Below, piece after piece: positions 1 to 10,478 of a stretch of DNA of 64,000 bases. Below the pieces are notes generated by a model that saw only the letters and a program-made list of their open reading frames with translations, had not been told where the DNA came from and did no database searches. The position numbers and the translations under genes were made by a program. Numbering within the stretch: position 1 is the first letter of the stretch; each line of letters starts with the position of its first letter. The DNA is from Burkholderiales bacterium (GTDB lineage Bacteria; Pseudomonadota; Gammaproteobacteria; Burkholderiales; Burkholderiaceae_D): contig JACOUL010000015.1 in NCBI GenBank assembly GCA_016177875.1, forward strand, positions 62,001 through 126,000, in the 5' to 3' direction.

Positions 1-186
1 TTGACCGATTTTCTCAATACGAAGTCACGCGCTGCTATTGCCCGCATCGGCGCCAAAGAAGAAGGCATTTTGCGCAGTCACATGGTCATGCGCGACGGCC
101 GTATACGCGATTCCGTCATCTTCTGCATTACGCGCGGCGAATGGCCTTCGGTGAAGATGCAACTCGCCGAAAAGATAGACAGATGA
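1..186 (+). CDS. GNAT-family N-acetyltransferase, C-terminal fragment
   Basis: Only the last 61 codons lie in the window, and the reading frame is open from base 1, so the true start is to the left. The residues (NTKSRAAIARIGAKEEGILR, then a short basic/hydrophobic tail) match the end of RimJ/RimL-type GNAT acetyltransferases. In those proteins an N-[TK]-xS-x-A-x4-G-F/A helix near acetyl-CoA precedes the last strands. The substrate cannot be told from this piece. The gene converges with the lipoprotein gene that ends 9 bases further on. Confidence 0.7.
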   Translation: MTDFLNTKSRAAIARIGAKEEGILRSHMVMRDGRIRDSVIFCITRGEWPSVKMQLAEKIDR

Positions 187-194
187 ATTCCGGC

Positions 195-1892
195 TTACTG
201 TTTAAACAAAGTTAACTCGCCGCTCTGCGATCCAGGCGCGCCTTTTCTGCCGAGGGTGCCATATATTTTCGTTCCATCCCACTGCAATGATGCCGTGAAC
301 GTCATGGCACCGATTCCCATGTTGGTAAAGTACAGCGCACCGGTCGTAGCACCTACGGCGCCGGCTTCACCGGTAATGGATCCGCCGGTCTCTTGTATCG
401 TGTTTGTCAATTCACAGGTGCTAGTCGTCCTGAATTGCACGCCGTTTGCGTAGTTCGTCGAGCCGCCGATGATGCCTGTTGCGATTGCTCCGTTAGGTAT
501 CGGCTTGCTTTGAGTTAACGTGATCGATATGGCGCCGCCATCGACGTAGGTGCATGCAGGATTGAGTGGGGAGCGTCCCGTCCACTTCCACGTTCCTACC
601 CAGGTCCCTGCGAGCGAATAGCTGGAATAAGTAGGTGTGCCGTTCGTTAGTTCTCCAATGTCCCGGGTTCCCGTGAAGCTTCCTGAAAAAGAACCCTCAT
701 AGACGGAGTTGCCTGTGTAGGTGCCGGACACCGCTCCTGTCGATAGATTGATCACCCCATTCAAGGTCGCGGTGATATCAACCGGGTTTTGTCCATCATT
801 TCCTGATACCTGAAACGATCCGTTCGATGAAACGCTGCCATTGCATTGCAATATTGAGCCGCTCGAACAAGTCGTGATTTGTCCGCTGGCGTTAACCTTG
901 AACGTGACTGAGACGCCTTCCGCGCTCACAGTGTAAGTACCGGCGTAAGCCGACCCGGCAGTAGTAGTCGGCGTCGACGAGGTAGTGGTCGTCGTGCCCA
1001 GCGTGGTCGTGGTCGTAGCGGACGAATTAAATATAAATCGCTTGACCGATATGGCGGTACCGTTTGGCAGGGTCAGGTTGCCGGTGTTATTACCGCTAAA
1101 GCTGAAGGTAATCGTGCCGACGTTTGCGTTACTTGTTGCGGCGGGCGTGTAGCTGCCCGTGAGCGTTTGTCCGCCGCTATATTGTTGCAAGACCGTACTC
1201 ACCGATTGACTGTTTTGCAGCGTGGCCGAATTTGCGTACCAGACGGGTGCGCCATTCGCCTCGTACATGAAGCCGGCGATAAACGCTTGAGAGCCTTGCA
1301 CCTCGACGAAAAACCCGCGGCCGCCTTGTGCTTCGTTCCACCACCAGCCGCTTTCAAACGAGCTGTTAGCCGTGGCAAACGCCGGACTGGAAATCGGAAA
1401 ACGCTGAAGAGAAATCGTCTTGGCAGAATCGCCGTTCGTTGGCTCTACCAGTAGCGACGCGTCGGTCGCCGAACTGAAATTCAAGGTGATGGCGGCGACG
1501 GTCGAATTGCCGGTCGGTGCTTTGTAGCTGCCCACAAGCGTTTGTCCGCCGGCATACTGGAGCAATTGACCTGTGTAAGCGCCGCCGGATTGTTCAGTTA
1601 ATGTCGACACATACCACACCGCATTGCCTGATGCATCGTATAGAAATCCCGCCAGAAATATTTGATTGCCTTGCTTCTCGATGGCGAACCCGCGTCCTCC
1701 TTCCGCAGGATTCCACCACCAACCGTTTTGCGGTGTGACCGAGCTGCGCGGGACGGCGACTACGTCACCCAATTGGAACGATGAGGCTTGGGCTTGTGCC
1801 GAGCGTTTTGCGTTAGTTTCTTGGCTTGAGCCGCCGCAGCCTTGAAACATCATGATGGATGCGAAGCATAACAATATCAACGATAGACGCAT
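195..1892 (-). CDS. Exported lipoprotein with two WWWNPAEGGRG-type repeats
   Basis: A 565-residue protein with a lipoprotein signal peptide: a hydrophobic stretch, then FQGC with the acylated Cys at about residue 19. Two copies of a roughly 120-residue unit follow (about residues 55-170 and 180-290). Each has a GWWWN[P/E]A[E/Q]GGRGF motif, an AGF[L/M]Y-x-A-x-G-x-[A/P]-V-WY motif, GGQTL-x-GSY, and a closing Leu-Pro-Asn-Gly/RF end. A Thr/Ser-rich linker separates them from a C-terminal beta-rich region of about 250 residues that I do not recognise. The same repeat precedes the catalytic domain of the GH26 enzyme at 15588. Binding to a surface polymer is a guess. Single gene with its own start next to groEL's terminator region. 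Confidence 0.75.
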   Translation of the reverse strand: MRLSLILLCFASIMMFQGCGGSSQETNAKRSAQAQASSFQLGDVVAVPRSSVTPQNGWWWNPAEGGRGFAIEKQGNQIFLAGFLYDASGNAVWYVSTLTEQSGGAYTGQLLQYAGGQTLVGSYKAPTGNSTVAAITLNFSSATDASLLVEPTNGDSAKTISLQRFPISSPAFATANSSFESGWWWNEAQGGRGFFVEVQGSQAFIAGFMYEANGAPVWYANSATLQNSQSVSTVLQQYSGGQTLTGSYTPAATSNANVGTITFSFSGNNTGNLTLPNGTAISVKRFIFNSSATTTTTLGTTTTTSSTPTTTAGSAYAGTYTVSAEGVSVTFKVNASGQITTCSSGSILQCNGSVSSNGSFQVSGNDGQNPVDITATLNGVINLSTGAVSGTYTGNSVYEGSFSGSFTGTRDIGELTNGTPTYSSYSLAGTWVGTWKWTGRSPLNPACTYVDGGAISITLTQSKPIPNGAIATGIIGGSTNYANGVQFRTTSTCELTNTIQETGGSITGEAGAVGATTGALYFTNMGIGAMTFTASLQWDGTKIYGTLGRKGAPGSQSGELTLFKQ

Positions 1893-2076
1893 GTTCAGCT
1901 TTTATTCTTTGCGAAAGAGGGGACCAATGAAGGCTGCTAATTGGGGATTTTAGAATTCATTAAATGATGGTAATCAGCCAAGCGTAATTTTAGGTGGTTT
2001 TGAATTTATTTGCCTTACAGCTACCTTACAGTTTTATGCAAGGCGGGAACGTGGGGATGTTTCTACTTGTTCCGCT

Positions 2077-2106
2077 AAAAAAAGAAGCCCGCATTGCGCG
2101 GGCTTC
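2077..2106 (-). terminator. Rho-independent terminator of groEL
   Basis: A perfect 9-bp stem, GAAGCCCGC / GCGGGCTTC, with a 5-base loop (2084-2106). On the minus strand it is followed by a run of seven T (the A run at 2077-2083). It lies 27 bases past the groEL stop. Confidence 0.85.
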
Positions 2107-2132
2107 TTTGTGGCTGATAACGTCGCGGACGA

Positions 2133-3797
<1,665 letters not shown>

Positions 3798-3825
3798 TTA
3801 CTTAATATTCGATTTTGGATTTGTA

Positions 3826-4116
3826 TTACAGATTGACGATTGCCATGACGTCTTCTTCGCGCATCACCAGCAGCTCTTCGCCGGATACTTTGACGGACTG
3901 GCCGGAATATTTGCCGAACAGGATACGGTCACCGACTTTGACATCCAGCGGACGTACCTTGCCGTCTTCCAGAATCTTGCCGTTGCCGACCGCGAGCACT
4001 TGGCCTTGATCAGGTTTTTCTGCTGCGGCTTCGGGGAGAACAATACCGGACGCAGTCTTGGTTTCCTGGTCCAGGCGCTTGACGATGATGCGATCGTGCA
4101 AAGGACGAAGATTCAT
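3826..4116 (-). CDS. groS: Co-chaperonin GroES (Hsp10)
   Basis: A 96-residue lid of the GroEL cage. The start chosen is the ATG at 4116, giving [14 protein letters not shown], the conserved N-terminus of the family, with AAAGGAG seven to eight bases upstream. A longer frame reaching 4170 adds 18 residues that the family lacks. The mobile loop (about residues 17-32, containing TASGIVLPE) and the [12 protein letters not shown] strand are intact. It is the first gene of the groES-groEL operon and lies downstream of the CIRCE box and heat-shock promoter. Confidence 0.98.
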   Translation of the reverse strand: MNLRPLHDRIIVKRLDQETKTASGIVLPEAAAEKPDQGQVLAVGNGKILEDGKVRPLDVKVGDRILFGKYSGQSVKVSGEELLVMREEDVMAIVNL

Positions 4117-4215
4117 ACAAACTCCTTTAAATTCAGTGGGTTGTGTTAGCGTGCAGTTGCTTTTTGGCAAATTTTGCCTCGCACCGCACTAAAACGGGTA
4201 GGCCAGGGGGAATTG

Positions 4216-4242
4216 TTAGCACTCTCCCCTAACGAGTGCTAA
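4216..4242. promoter_or_regulatory. CIRCE operator (HrcA binding site)
   Basis: TTAGCACTC-N9-GAGTGCTAA, an exact match to the consensus CIRCE inverted repeat. It lies 100 bases upstream of groS and directly downstream of the heat-shock-type promoter. HrcA bound here would block transcription start or early elongation of groESL. Confidence 0.95.
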
Positions 4243-4243
4243 G

Positions 4244-4271
4244 TATATGGGCGAGGGGTGGTTTTTTCAAG
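4244..4271 (-). promoter_or_regulatory. Sigma32 (RpoH)-type promoter of groESL
   Basis: On the minus strand the sequence reads CTTGAAA (4271-4265), 13 bases, then CCCATATA (4251-4244). The sigma32 consensus is CTTGAAA-N11-16-CCCCATNT. The -10 ends one base before the CIRCE box, so positive (RpoH) and negative (HrcA) heat control appear combined. Confidence 0.75.
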
Positions 4272-4437
4272 TCAAGACTTGTATTGATGCGGGTTTAATC
4301 AGAGCTCTCCTTAGGGCGATATGGTAACTGCGGGTAATTTTTTGGGGACGGGGGGTTGCTACCTGTAGAATCGCAAACCTGGCCTTTTGCCAGCGTATTT
4401 TTGTCGTGATCCAACAGACAATATTTTCGGTAACCCA

Positions 4438-6684
4438 ATGAAATTCGCTGGCTTCCTTCCAACTAGATTCTTGCGCATCCGACGCTCTTTTCGCTTTGGG
4501 CCGATTGAGCGCAGGCTCTTTCTTATTGTGCTGGCCGGCCTATTGCCATTGGCCTTATTCGCATTCGAAACGCTGGTCGAAAACGCGGAAAATCAAAAAC
4601 GGCAATTGATCGCAGCGGTAGAGAACACGATGCAGGCGATCGGTACCGCCGCCGATTCCGAACTGAATCTGTCCATCGCTTCGCTGGATGCGCTTGCCAG
4701 CAGTCCGCGACTGGCTAACAGAGACTTTGCCGGATTTGCCGAGGAGGCAGGCGAATTATTGGTGCGACGTCCGAATTGGGTCAATGTCATTTTGTCCGAA
4801 CCATCGGCGCAGCAGGTGGTGAATGTGCGCCACCCGCTTGGGGCGCCTTTGCCCAAGCATGTGGATTTGCCGGGAATAGAAGCTGCTGTCCGGACCGGAA
4901 AATCCGGCATTAACAATGTCATTTATTTGCCGGTTCTGAAGATGTACTCGTTTGCGGCTCAGGTGCCCATCAAGGAGGGAGACCGAGTAGCTTATGTTCT
5001 TTCTGCGATGATACAACCCGAATCGATTCTGGACGTGTTGAGAAAGCAGAACATTCCAACCAATGGCGTCGTCGGCATTTTCGATCGCAATAATAATTTC
5101 GTGGCGCGTTCGTTGGATCAAGAGAAGTGGATCGGCAAAGCGCCGTCTCCTGATTTGCTGCAGATGCTTAAGGAAGGCAAGAATGGCGGCTGGGGCGTCA
5201 CGAACACTTTGGAAAGCAAGCCTGTCTATTCCATTTATCGACGATCGAGATCGACCGGCTGGTCGGTTGCAATCGGAATTCCTGCCGACGTTATCGATGC
5301 GTCGATTACCCGTTCGTATATTCTGCTCGGCGGCGGAATTGCCATTTCGGCGCTGGTAGGTATATTCGCCGCCTTTCTCATTGGCCGCACCATTACCAAT
5401 CCGATGCACGACCTGGAGCGTGCCGCAGATGCGATTGCGAGTGGCAAAACGCCGCCTGCACCGGACACGAATCTTCCGGAAATCCGCCAAGTGGCGATGG
5501 CATTGGCCGCGGCGCATGTCGAGCGCGAAAAATCCTTGCAAAGCGAACGCATCGCACGGCGTCAAGAAACCGAAGCGCGGCTTTTGGCGGAAAATGCCAA
5601 TAAGGCTAAAGATGAATTTGTGGCGATGCTGGGGCACGAGTTGCGCAATCCTTTAGCGGCAATTACCACGGCTTCGCAAATCCTGGAGTTCGACGAACAT
5701 GCGCCTTCGAAAGAGGCGGCAAGCCAGGCTAAGGCCATTATCCGGCGACAAGTGCGGCTGCTTTCCCGCTTGACCGATGACATGTTGGATGCCGGGCGGG
5801 TGATGCAAGGCAAGGTCGAACTCAATCGCAAGCCGATCGACCTTGCCAGCATTGTGCGCGGATCGGTCGATACCTTATGGAACGCCGGCCGGCTAACGGA
5901 TTATGAGCTCGACTTGTCGCTTACCTCGGTTTGGGTAGAAGGCGATACCAGCCGGATCGATCAGATTGCCGCTAATCTCTTGATTAACGCCGTCAAATTT
6001 ACGCCAGCGCATGGAACCATCGGCGTTTCGGTGAAGCGCGAAGGCGACGAAGCGGTTTTCCGTGTTCGGGACACCGGCTTGGGGCTGGACCCCGAGATGT
6101 TGCCGCGCATTTTTGACTTTTTTGTGCAGGGTACTCGCTCGCTCGCGGGCACCGAGAGCGGCCTCGGTGTAGGGCTTGCGCTCGTTAAACGATTGAGCGA
6201 ATTGCATGGCGGCCATGTTGAAGCGCGCAGCGCGGGGCCGAACCAGGGCAGCGAGTTTATCGTCCGCCTGCCTGCCATCGACAAGCCGGAACCGCAGGCA
6301 CCGATCGCCCCGCTATTTGCCGCCGAAAAGCATTGCCGCATCGTGATTGTTGAAGACAATAACGATGTGCGCACCAGCCTGCGCGATTTCTTGGCCTTGC
6401 ACGGTCATCAAGTGGTTGAAGCGGCTGACGGGCCTTCCGGCATTGAAACGATATTGCGTGAGCGCGCCGAAATTGCTCTGGTGGATGTCGGATTGCCTGG
6501 TTTAGACGGTTTCGGCGTCGCACGTGCAGTGAGGCAGCGTGCCAAACATCACGTGCGGCTCATTGCCTTGACCGGCTTCGGAAGCGCGCATGATATCCAG
6601 CGCGGTACGGACGCGGGATTTGATTCTTATCTCGTCAAACCGATTGAACTCGATCGATTGAATGAGGAGATCGGTAAGGCGTAA
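4438..6684 (+). CDS. Hybrid sensor histidine kinase with periplasmic sensor, HAMP and receiver
   Basis: 748 residues from the ATG at 4438; a TTG at 4387 would add 17 residues without benefit. Order: a membrane segment (about 26-44), a periplasmic Cache/PDC-like sensor region (about 45-280), a second membrane segment (about 290-312) and HAMP. Then comes a HisKA domain with GHELRNP (phospho-acceptor His about 400), a HATPase_c domain (N box NLLINAVKF, G boxes DTGLGLD and GLGVGLAL), and a C-terminal receiver with phospho-acceptor Asp about 683 (VDVGLPGLDG). The layout matches Cache-HAMP hybrid kinases; the ligand is unknown. No response regulator or output gene is adjacent, so the phosphorelay partner is elsewhere. 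Confidence 0.9.
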   Translation: MKFAGFLPTRFLRIRRSFRFGPIERRLFLIVLAGLLPLALFAFETLVENAENQKRQLIAAVENTMQAIGTAADSELNLSIASLDALASSPRLANRDFAGFAEEAGELLVRRPNWVNVILSEPSAQQVVNVRHPLGAPLPKHVDLPGIEAAVRTGKSGINNVIYLPVLKMYSFAAQVPIKEGDRVAYVLSAMIQPESILDVLRKQNIPTNGVVGIFDRNNNFVARSLDQEKWIGKAPSPDLLQMLKEGKNGGWGVTNTLESKPVYSIYRRSRSTGWSVAIGIPADVIDASITRSYILLGGGIAISALVGIFAAFLIGRTITNPMHDLERAADAIASGKTPPAPDTNLPEIRQVAMALAAAHVEREKSLQSERIARRQETEARLLAENANKAKDEFVAMLGHELRNPLAAITTASQILEFDEHAPSKEAASQAKAIIRRQVRLLSRLTDDMLDAGRVMQGKVELNRKPIDLASIVRGSVDTLWNAGRLTDYELDLSLTSVWVEGDTSRIDQIAANLLINAVKFTPAHGTIGVSVKREGDEAVFRVRDTGLGLDPEMLPRIFDFFVQGTRSLAGTESGLGVGLALVKRLSELHGGHVEARSAGPNQGSEFIVRLPAIDKPEPQAPIAPLFAAEKHCRIVIVEDNNDVRTSLRDFLALHGHQVVEAADGPSGIETILRERAEIALVDVGLPGLDGFGVARAVRQRAKHHVRLIALTGFGSAHDIQRGTDAGFDSYLVKPIELDRLNEEIGKA

Positions 6685-6813
6685 GGTTTGATGAGACTAG
6701 ATAATGGGATGGGCGACGGCGTGCTTTATACAGAAAGCGTTGCAATTTTGGGTCTCATAACACGCGATGTACATGAAATGCGGGGTAAGGGCGTGTGATA
6801 ATCGGGAGGTAAA

Positions 6814-8247
6814 ATGCTTTTCCGGTTGAATATGAAATTACCTCGGCAATTCTTCATTGTTGTTTTGCTTTTTCAACTGCCGCTCATCTGTCGCGCGCAG
6901 GAGCCCTTGCCCTCCGGCGTCTATGAAGCCTTTCGGCGTGCCGGCATTCCGACGAGCGCCGTCGGCATCCATGTGCAAGACGTCTCAGTCGACAAGCCTC
7001 TCCTTGCCTCCAATGCGACGGTGCCGATGAGTCCGGCATCCATCATGAAATTGGTGACGACAAATGCGGCGCTGGAGTTGCTCGGTCCGACCTTTACCTG
7101 GAAAACGCAAGCCTACGTAACCGGCACGCAAAGCGGCGATGTTTTGCATGGCGATTTGATTTTCAAAGGCAGTGGCGACCCCAAGCTGGTAATGGAAAAT
7201 TTCTGGCTGTTTTTGCGCCGCATTCGCGCTGCCGGCATACGCGAGATCCGCGGCAACGTCGTGCTCGACCGCAGCGCATTTGCCGATGTCTATTATGACT
7301 CTTCCAAATTCGACGGCGACCCGGCCAAGCCCTACAATGCCGGCCCGGACGCCATGCTGGTCAATTTCAAGGCACTGAGTTTTCGCTTTATCCCCAATGC
7401 ATCGCCGGCCACGGTGTCGGTGGTAGTGGATCCGCCGGTAGCGGGTTTTCCCATCATTGCGCCGAAGCTGGGCAACGGCGATTGCGGCGATTGGAAGCAA
7501 AAGCTGCGCTTGAAGATCGATAGTACGGTTGCGGAATTCAGCGGCGTTTATTCCGCCGCTTGCGGCGAAAAGGTTTGGCATATTCATCCTTTCCAGATCA
7601 CGCATGGGCGTTACTTCGATATGGTGTTTCGCCAAATGTGGGCCGACGTCGGCGGGGCATTGAAGGGGGAAATCAAGAATGGCATGACGCCGGCCGATGC
7701 GCGCTTGGTCGCGCAGTGGGAATCGACGACGCTGCCGGAAGTCATCCGCGATATTAATAAATTCAGCAATAACGTCATGGCACGCCAGCTGCTGCTGACG
7801 CTTGCCGCTCAATTGGCAAAGCAGCCGGCCACGGTGGAAGATGCCACGCAAGTGATTCGCAACTGGTTATCCGCAAAGCGCATCGATGTCCCTGAATTGG
7901 CGATCGAGAACGGTTCCGGCCTGTCGCGTACCGAGCGCATTACGTCAAATACGCTTGGACGTATTTTGGTTGCGGCGTTCAGATCTCCCCTCATGCCGGA
8001 ATTTATCTCCTCGATGCCGCTTGCCGGCTACGACGGCACCATGCGGTCCCGCGTGAAGCAAAAGAGCGTTGCCGGCAATGCGCATATCAAGACGGGGTCG
8101 CTTAACGACGTGCGTTCGATGGCCGGTTACGTGCTGGCGGCTTCGGGCAAACGTTATGCGGTGGTTTGCATCGTTAACCACGTCAATGCGGCGCGCAGCC
8201 ATGACGCGCAGGACGCATTGTTGCAATGGGTGTACGAAAACGGCTAA
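6814..8247 (+). CDS. dacB: D-alanyl-D-alanine carboxypeptidase/endopeptidase (PBP4, peptidase S13)
   Basis: A 477-residue periplasmic penicillin-binding protein that trims or cleaves peptidoglycan cross-links. It has a signal peptide ending near CRAQ (residue about 29). All three active-site motifs are present: SIMK (Ser76-Lys79), SNN (318-320) and KTG (426-428). The large insert between the first two motifs, typical of S13 class C PBPs, contains a Cys-rich patch (DCGDW ... AACGEK). GGGAGG precedes the ATG at 6814. It sits alone between the hybrid kinase and the DUF2167 gene. Confidence 0.93.
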   Translation: MLFRLNMKLPRQFFIVVLLFQLPLICRAQEPLPSGVYEAFRRAGIPTSAVGIHVQDVSVDKPLLASNATVPMSPASIMKLVTTNAALELLGPTFTWKTQAYVTGTQSGDVLHGDLIFKGSGDPKLVMENFWLFLRRIRAAGIREIRGNVVLDRSAFADVYYDSSKFDGDPAKPYNAGPDAMLVNFKALSFRFIPNASPATVSVVVDPPVAGFPIIAPKLGNGDCGDWKQKLRLKIDSTVAEFSGVYSAACGEKVWHIHPFQITHGRYFDMVFRQMWADVGGALKGEIKNGMTPADARLVAQWESTTLPEVIRDINKFSNNVMARQLLLTLAAQLAKQPATVEDATQVIRNWLSAKRIDVPELAIENGSGLSRTERITSNTLGRILVAAFRSPLMPEFISSMPLAGYDGTMRSRVKQKSVAGNAHIKTGSLNDVRSMAGYVLAASGKRYAVVCIVNHVNAARSHDAQDALLQWVYENG

Positions 8248-8325
8248 GAACCCTGGGGATTGCTTGCAAGATTTGCATAAGAGAGGCATTTTCTGGGAAC
8301 ATCCCATAAAGAAGAGGGAGAGCCC

Positions 8326-9300
8326 ATGAACCGGCTGCTAAGCATCGTGATGTTGGCCATCACGCTCATCGCCATGAGTATGGCCGCGCACGCCCGCGAA
8401 GAGTCCGCATCTGCCTCCGCCGGCGCAAGCGCTCATGCGGAACAGGATTACAACTGGCAAAAAGGCCCCTTGCTTGCCACTTTCTACGATCAGGCGACGC
8501 TTAAAGTTCCCGGCGGCTATGCTTTCCTCGCGTACAAGGATGCGCAAAAGCTTTTGGTCAGCTTGGGTAATCCCGATGTTAAAAATGTCTTGGGTGTGAT
8601 CGCCGACGGCAGCCGCGAATGGATGGTGGTGGTGCGTTTCGATAAGACAGGCTACATCAAGGATGGAGAGGCCAAAAGTTTACATGCCGAATCCTTGCTG
8701 GAGACGATACGTAAAAGCGCGGAAAAAACCAATGTGATTCGAAGCAAGCTGAACATGCCGGCGTTGGAGATTCTCGGCTGGCTCGAAAAACCTGCCTATG
8801 ATCCCAAGGCTAACCGTATGACGCTGGGCATTGCCGTGCGCGACAAATATACGGTCGACCCCAATAGCCAAGGCATTAACTTCAACACTTACCTGTTGGG
8901 GCGGCAAGGCTATATCAGCTTAAACATGGTCACCAGCTTGCAGAATATCGGGCGCCATAAATCGCACCTCACCAAGCTATTGTCCGGGCTCTCATTCAAG
9001 GACGGAAAAAAATATGCCGACGTTAAAGGCGGCGACAAGGTCGCGCCATTCGGCATGAATGAATTGGCTGCCGGTTCGGTGCCGACGCGTAAACCCGGAT
9101 TGCGCGGCGCGATTCAAGGCTTCTTCGCCGACTACGGCAAGTGGTTACTGATCTTTATTGTGCTCATTCTTCTTGGTGTAGGCGGCTTTTTCGGCTGGCG
9201 TTATTGGAAAAAGCACCATGGCGCACCGGAATCTTTGCTATCGGAGCCGGTTGAACCCACCATGGAACAGTCTGCCGGCGCAGAGCAAAAAGACGCATGA
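8326..9300 (+). CDS. DUF2167 family membrane-anchored protein
   Basis: 324 residues: signal peptide (about 1-23, ending AHA), a globular exported region, and one membrane helix near the C-terminus (about 272-292, IFIVLILLGVGGFFGW) before a short acidic tail. The region with GPLLATFYDQATLKVPGGY and GRQGYISLNMV matches DUF2167, a family of unknown function. AGGGAGAG precedes the ATG. It overlaps the DUF898 gene by four bases (ATGA), so the DUF2167, DUF898 and M48 genes form a translationally coupled operon that looks dedicated to the envelope. Confidence 0.85.
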   Translation: MNRLLSIVMLAITLIAMSMAAHAREESASASAGASAHAEQDYNWQKGPLLATFYDQATLKVPGGYAFLAYKDAQKLLVSLGNPDVKNVLGVIADGSREWMVVVRFDKTGYIKDGEAKSLHAESLLETIRKSAEKTNVIRSKLNMPALEILGWLEKPAYDPKANRMTLGIAVRDKYTVDPNSQGINFNTYLLGRQGYISLNMVTSLQNIGRHKSHLTKLLSGLSFKDGKKYADVKGGDKVAPFGMNELAAGSVPTRKPGLRGAIQGFFADYGKWLLIFIVLILLGVGGFFGWRYWKKHHGAPESLLSEPVEPTMEQSAGAEQKDA

Positions 9301-10478
9301 GCGCCGGGGCGGTCATGCCACGCACCGAGTCCGAGTCGCCGGCCGAGGAGCCGGCGCTCGAACAAACTCAGCGCTTCGAATTCACGGGCAGCGGCGGCGA
9401 ATATTTCCGCATTTGGGTCGTCAATCTGCTGGCGACCATTGTCACGCTCGGCGTTTATTCCGCCTGGGCCAAGGTGCGGCGTTTGCAATATTTCTATCGC
9501 AATACCCGCGTTGCCGGCGATATCTTCGATTACCACGGCAACCCGATCGCCATCTTGAAGGGGCGCATCCTGGCAGTGGGTTTGCTGGGTACGTATCAAA
9601 TCGCGGTCGGCATTTCCGGCGCATTTGCGGTTATCGTTATCTTGCTGCTGCTCGCCATCCTGCCCTGGCTGTTGGCGCGGGCCTTCCGTTTTAAATTAGC
9701 CAATTCCAGTTATCGCGGCCTGCGTTTTCGTTTTCACGGCACCGTTGCCGACGCTTATCGCAAGCTCATCCTGCTTCCCGTCATTGTTGCGTTGGCCGGA
9801 TTTTTTGTTTGGAGCTTATGGACGTCGTTTGCCAGTCGACAGAGTATCGGTTTATATGTCGTCGGCGTGCTGTTAATGCTTGCCGTGGTGGGGGGCGTCG
9901 TGCCCTTGGCGCACTATCTCTTGAAGCGCTACCAGCACGACAATGGCTATTTCGGCCAAGCGCCTTTCTTTTTTCACGCCAAGGCTTCCGATTTTTTTAA
10001 GGTTTACGGCAAAGCGATCGGCATGGTGATCATCGGCATGGTGGCGACGACCATCTTCACCATGCTCACCGCAAAACTGTACATGTCGCTCGCCAACTCT
10101 TCTTTGGGATGGCTATTCGAGTCGCTGTATGGCTTGCTCGCTACCTATTTGCTTTACCTTTTCGTACGTCCTTACCTGGATAGCCGTATTCAAAACCTGG
10201 TGTGGAATCAAACCGAATTGGCTGACCATCATTTTGAGAGCACGGTCAGCGCGCGCAAGCTCTTGTGGATTCATGCTTCCAATTTGGCCTTGATCGTTGT
10301 CACCCTCGGCCTTTACAAGCCTTTCGCGACCGTACGTTTGATCCAGTACCGCGTCTCTTGCATGGCACTGGTGCCCAAAGGCGATTTGGAAGAATTTTTA
10401 GCGGATCAAACCGCAGACGATGCGGGTGCTGCCGGGCAGGAAGCCGGCGACTTCTTCGATATCGATATTGCCCTATGA
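9297..10478 (+). CDS. YjgN-like DUF898 polytopic membrane protein
   Basis: 393 residues with about six to eight hydrophobic segments. It has the duplicated F-x-G-x-G-x-E-Y/F-x-[R/I] W-x-x-N-L-L-x-T-x-x-T-L-G-x-Y pattern of YjgN/DUF898. The first copy is near residue 25 and the related NLALIVVTLGLYKPFATVR is near residue 335. Both start and stop overlap neighbouring genes by four bases, indicating coupling with the DUF2167 protein and the M48 protease. The biochemical role of YjgN proteins is unknown. An acidic C-terminal tail (DDAGAAGQEAGDFFDIDI) is predicted to be cytoplasmic. Confidence 0.85.
   Translation: MSAGAVMPRTESESPAEEPALEQTQRFEFTGSGGEYFRIWVVNLLATIVTLGVYSAWAKVRRLQYFYRNTRVAGDIFDYHGNPIAILKGRILAVGLLGTYQIAVGISGAFAVIVILLLLAILPWLLARAFRFKLANSSYRGLRFRFHGTVADAYRKLILLPVIVALAGFFVWSLWTSFASRQSIGLYVVGVLLMLAVVGGVVPLAHYLLKRYQHDNGYFGQAPFFFHAKASDFFKVYGKAIGMVIIGMVATTIFTMLTAKLYMSLANSSLGWLFESLYGLLATYLLYLFVRPYLDSRIQNLVWNQTELADHHFESTVSARKLLWIHASNLALIVVTLGLYKPFATVRLIQYRVSCMALVPKGDLEEFLADQTADDAGAAGQEAGDFFDIDIAL

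Noticed and set aside
10265..10474. N-terminal extension of the M48 protease
   Set aside because: It would be an out-of-frame translation of the DUF898 gene; the ATGA overlap at 10475 gives the natural start.
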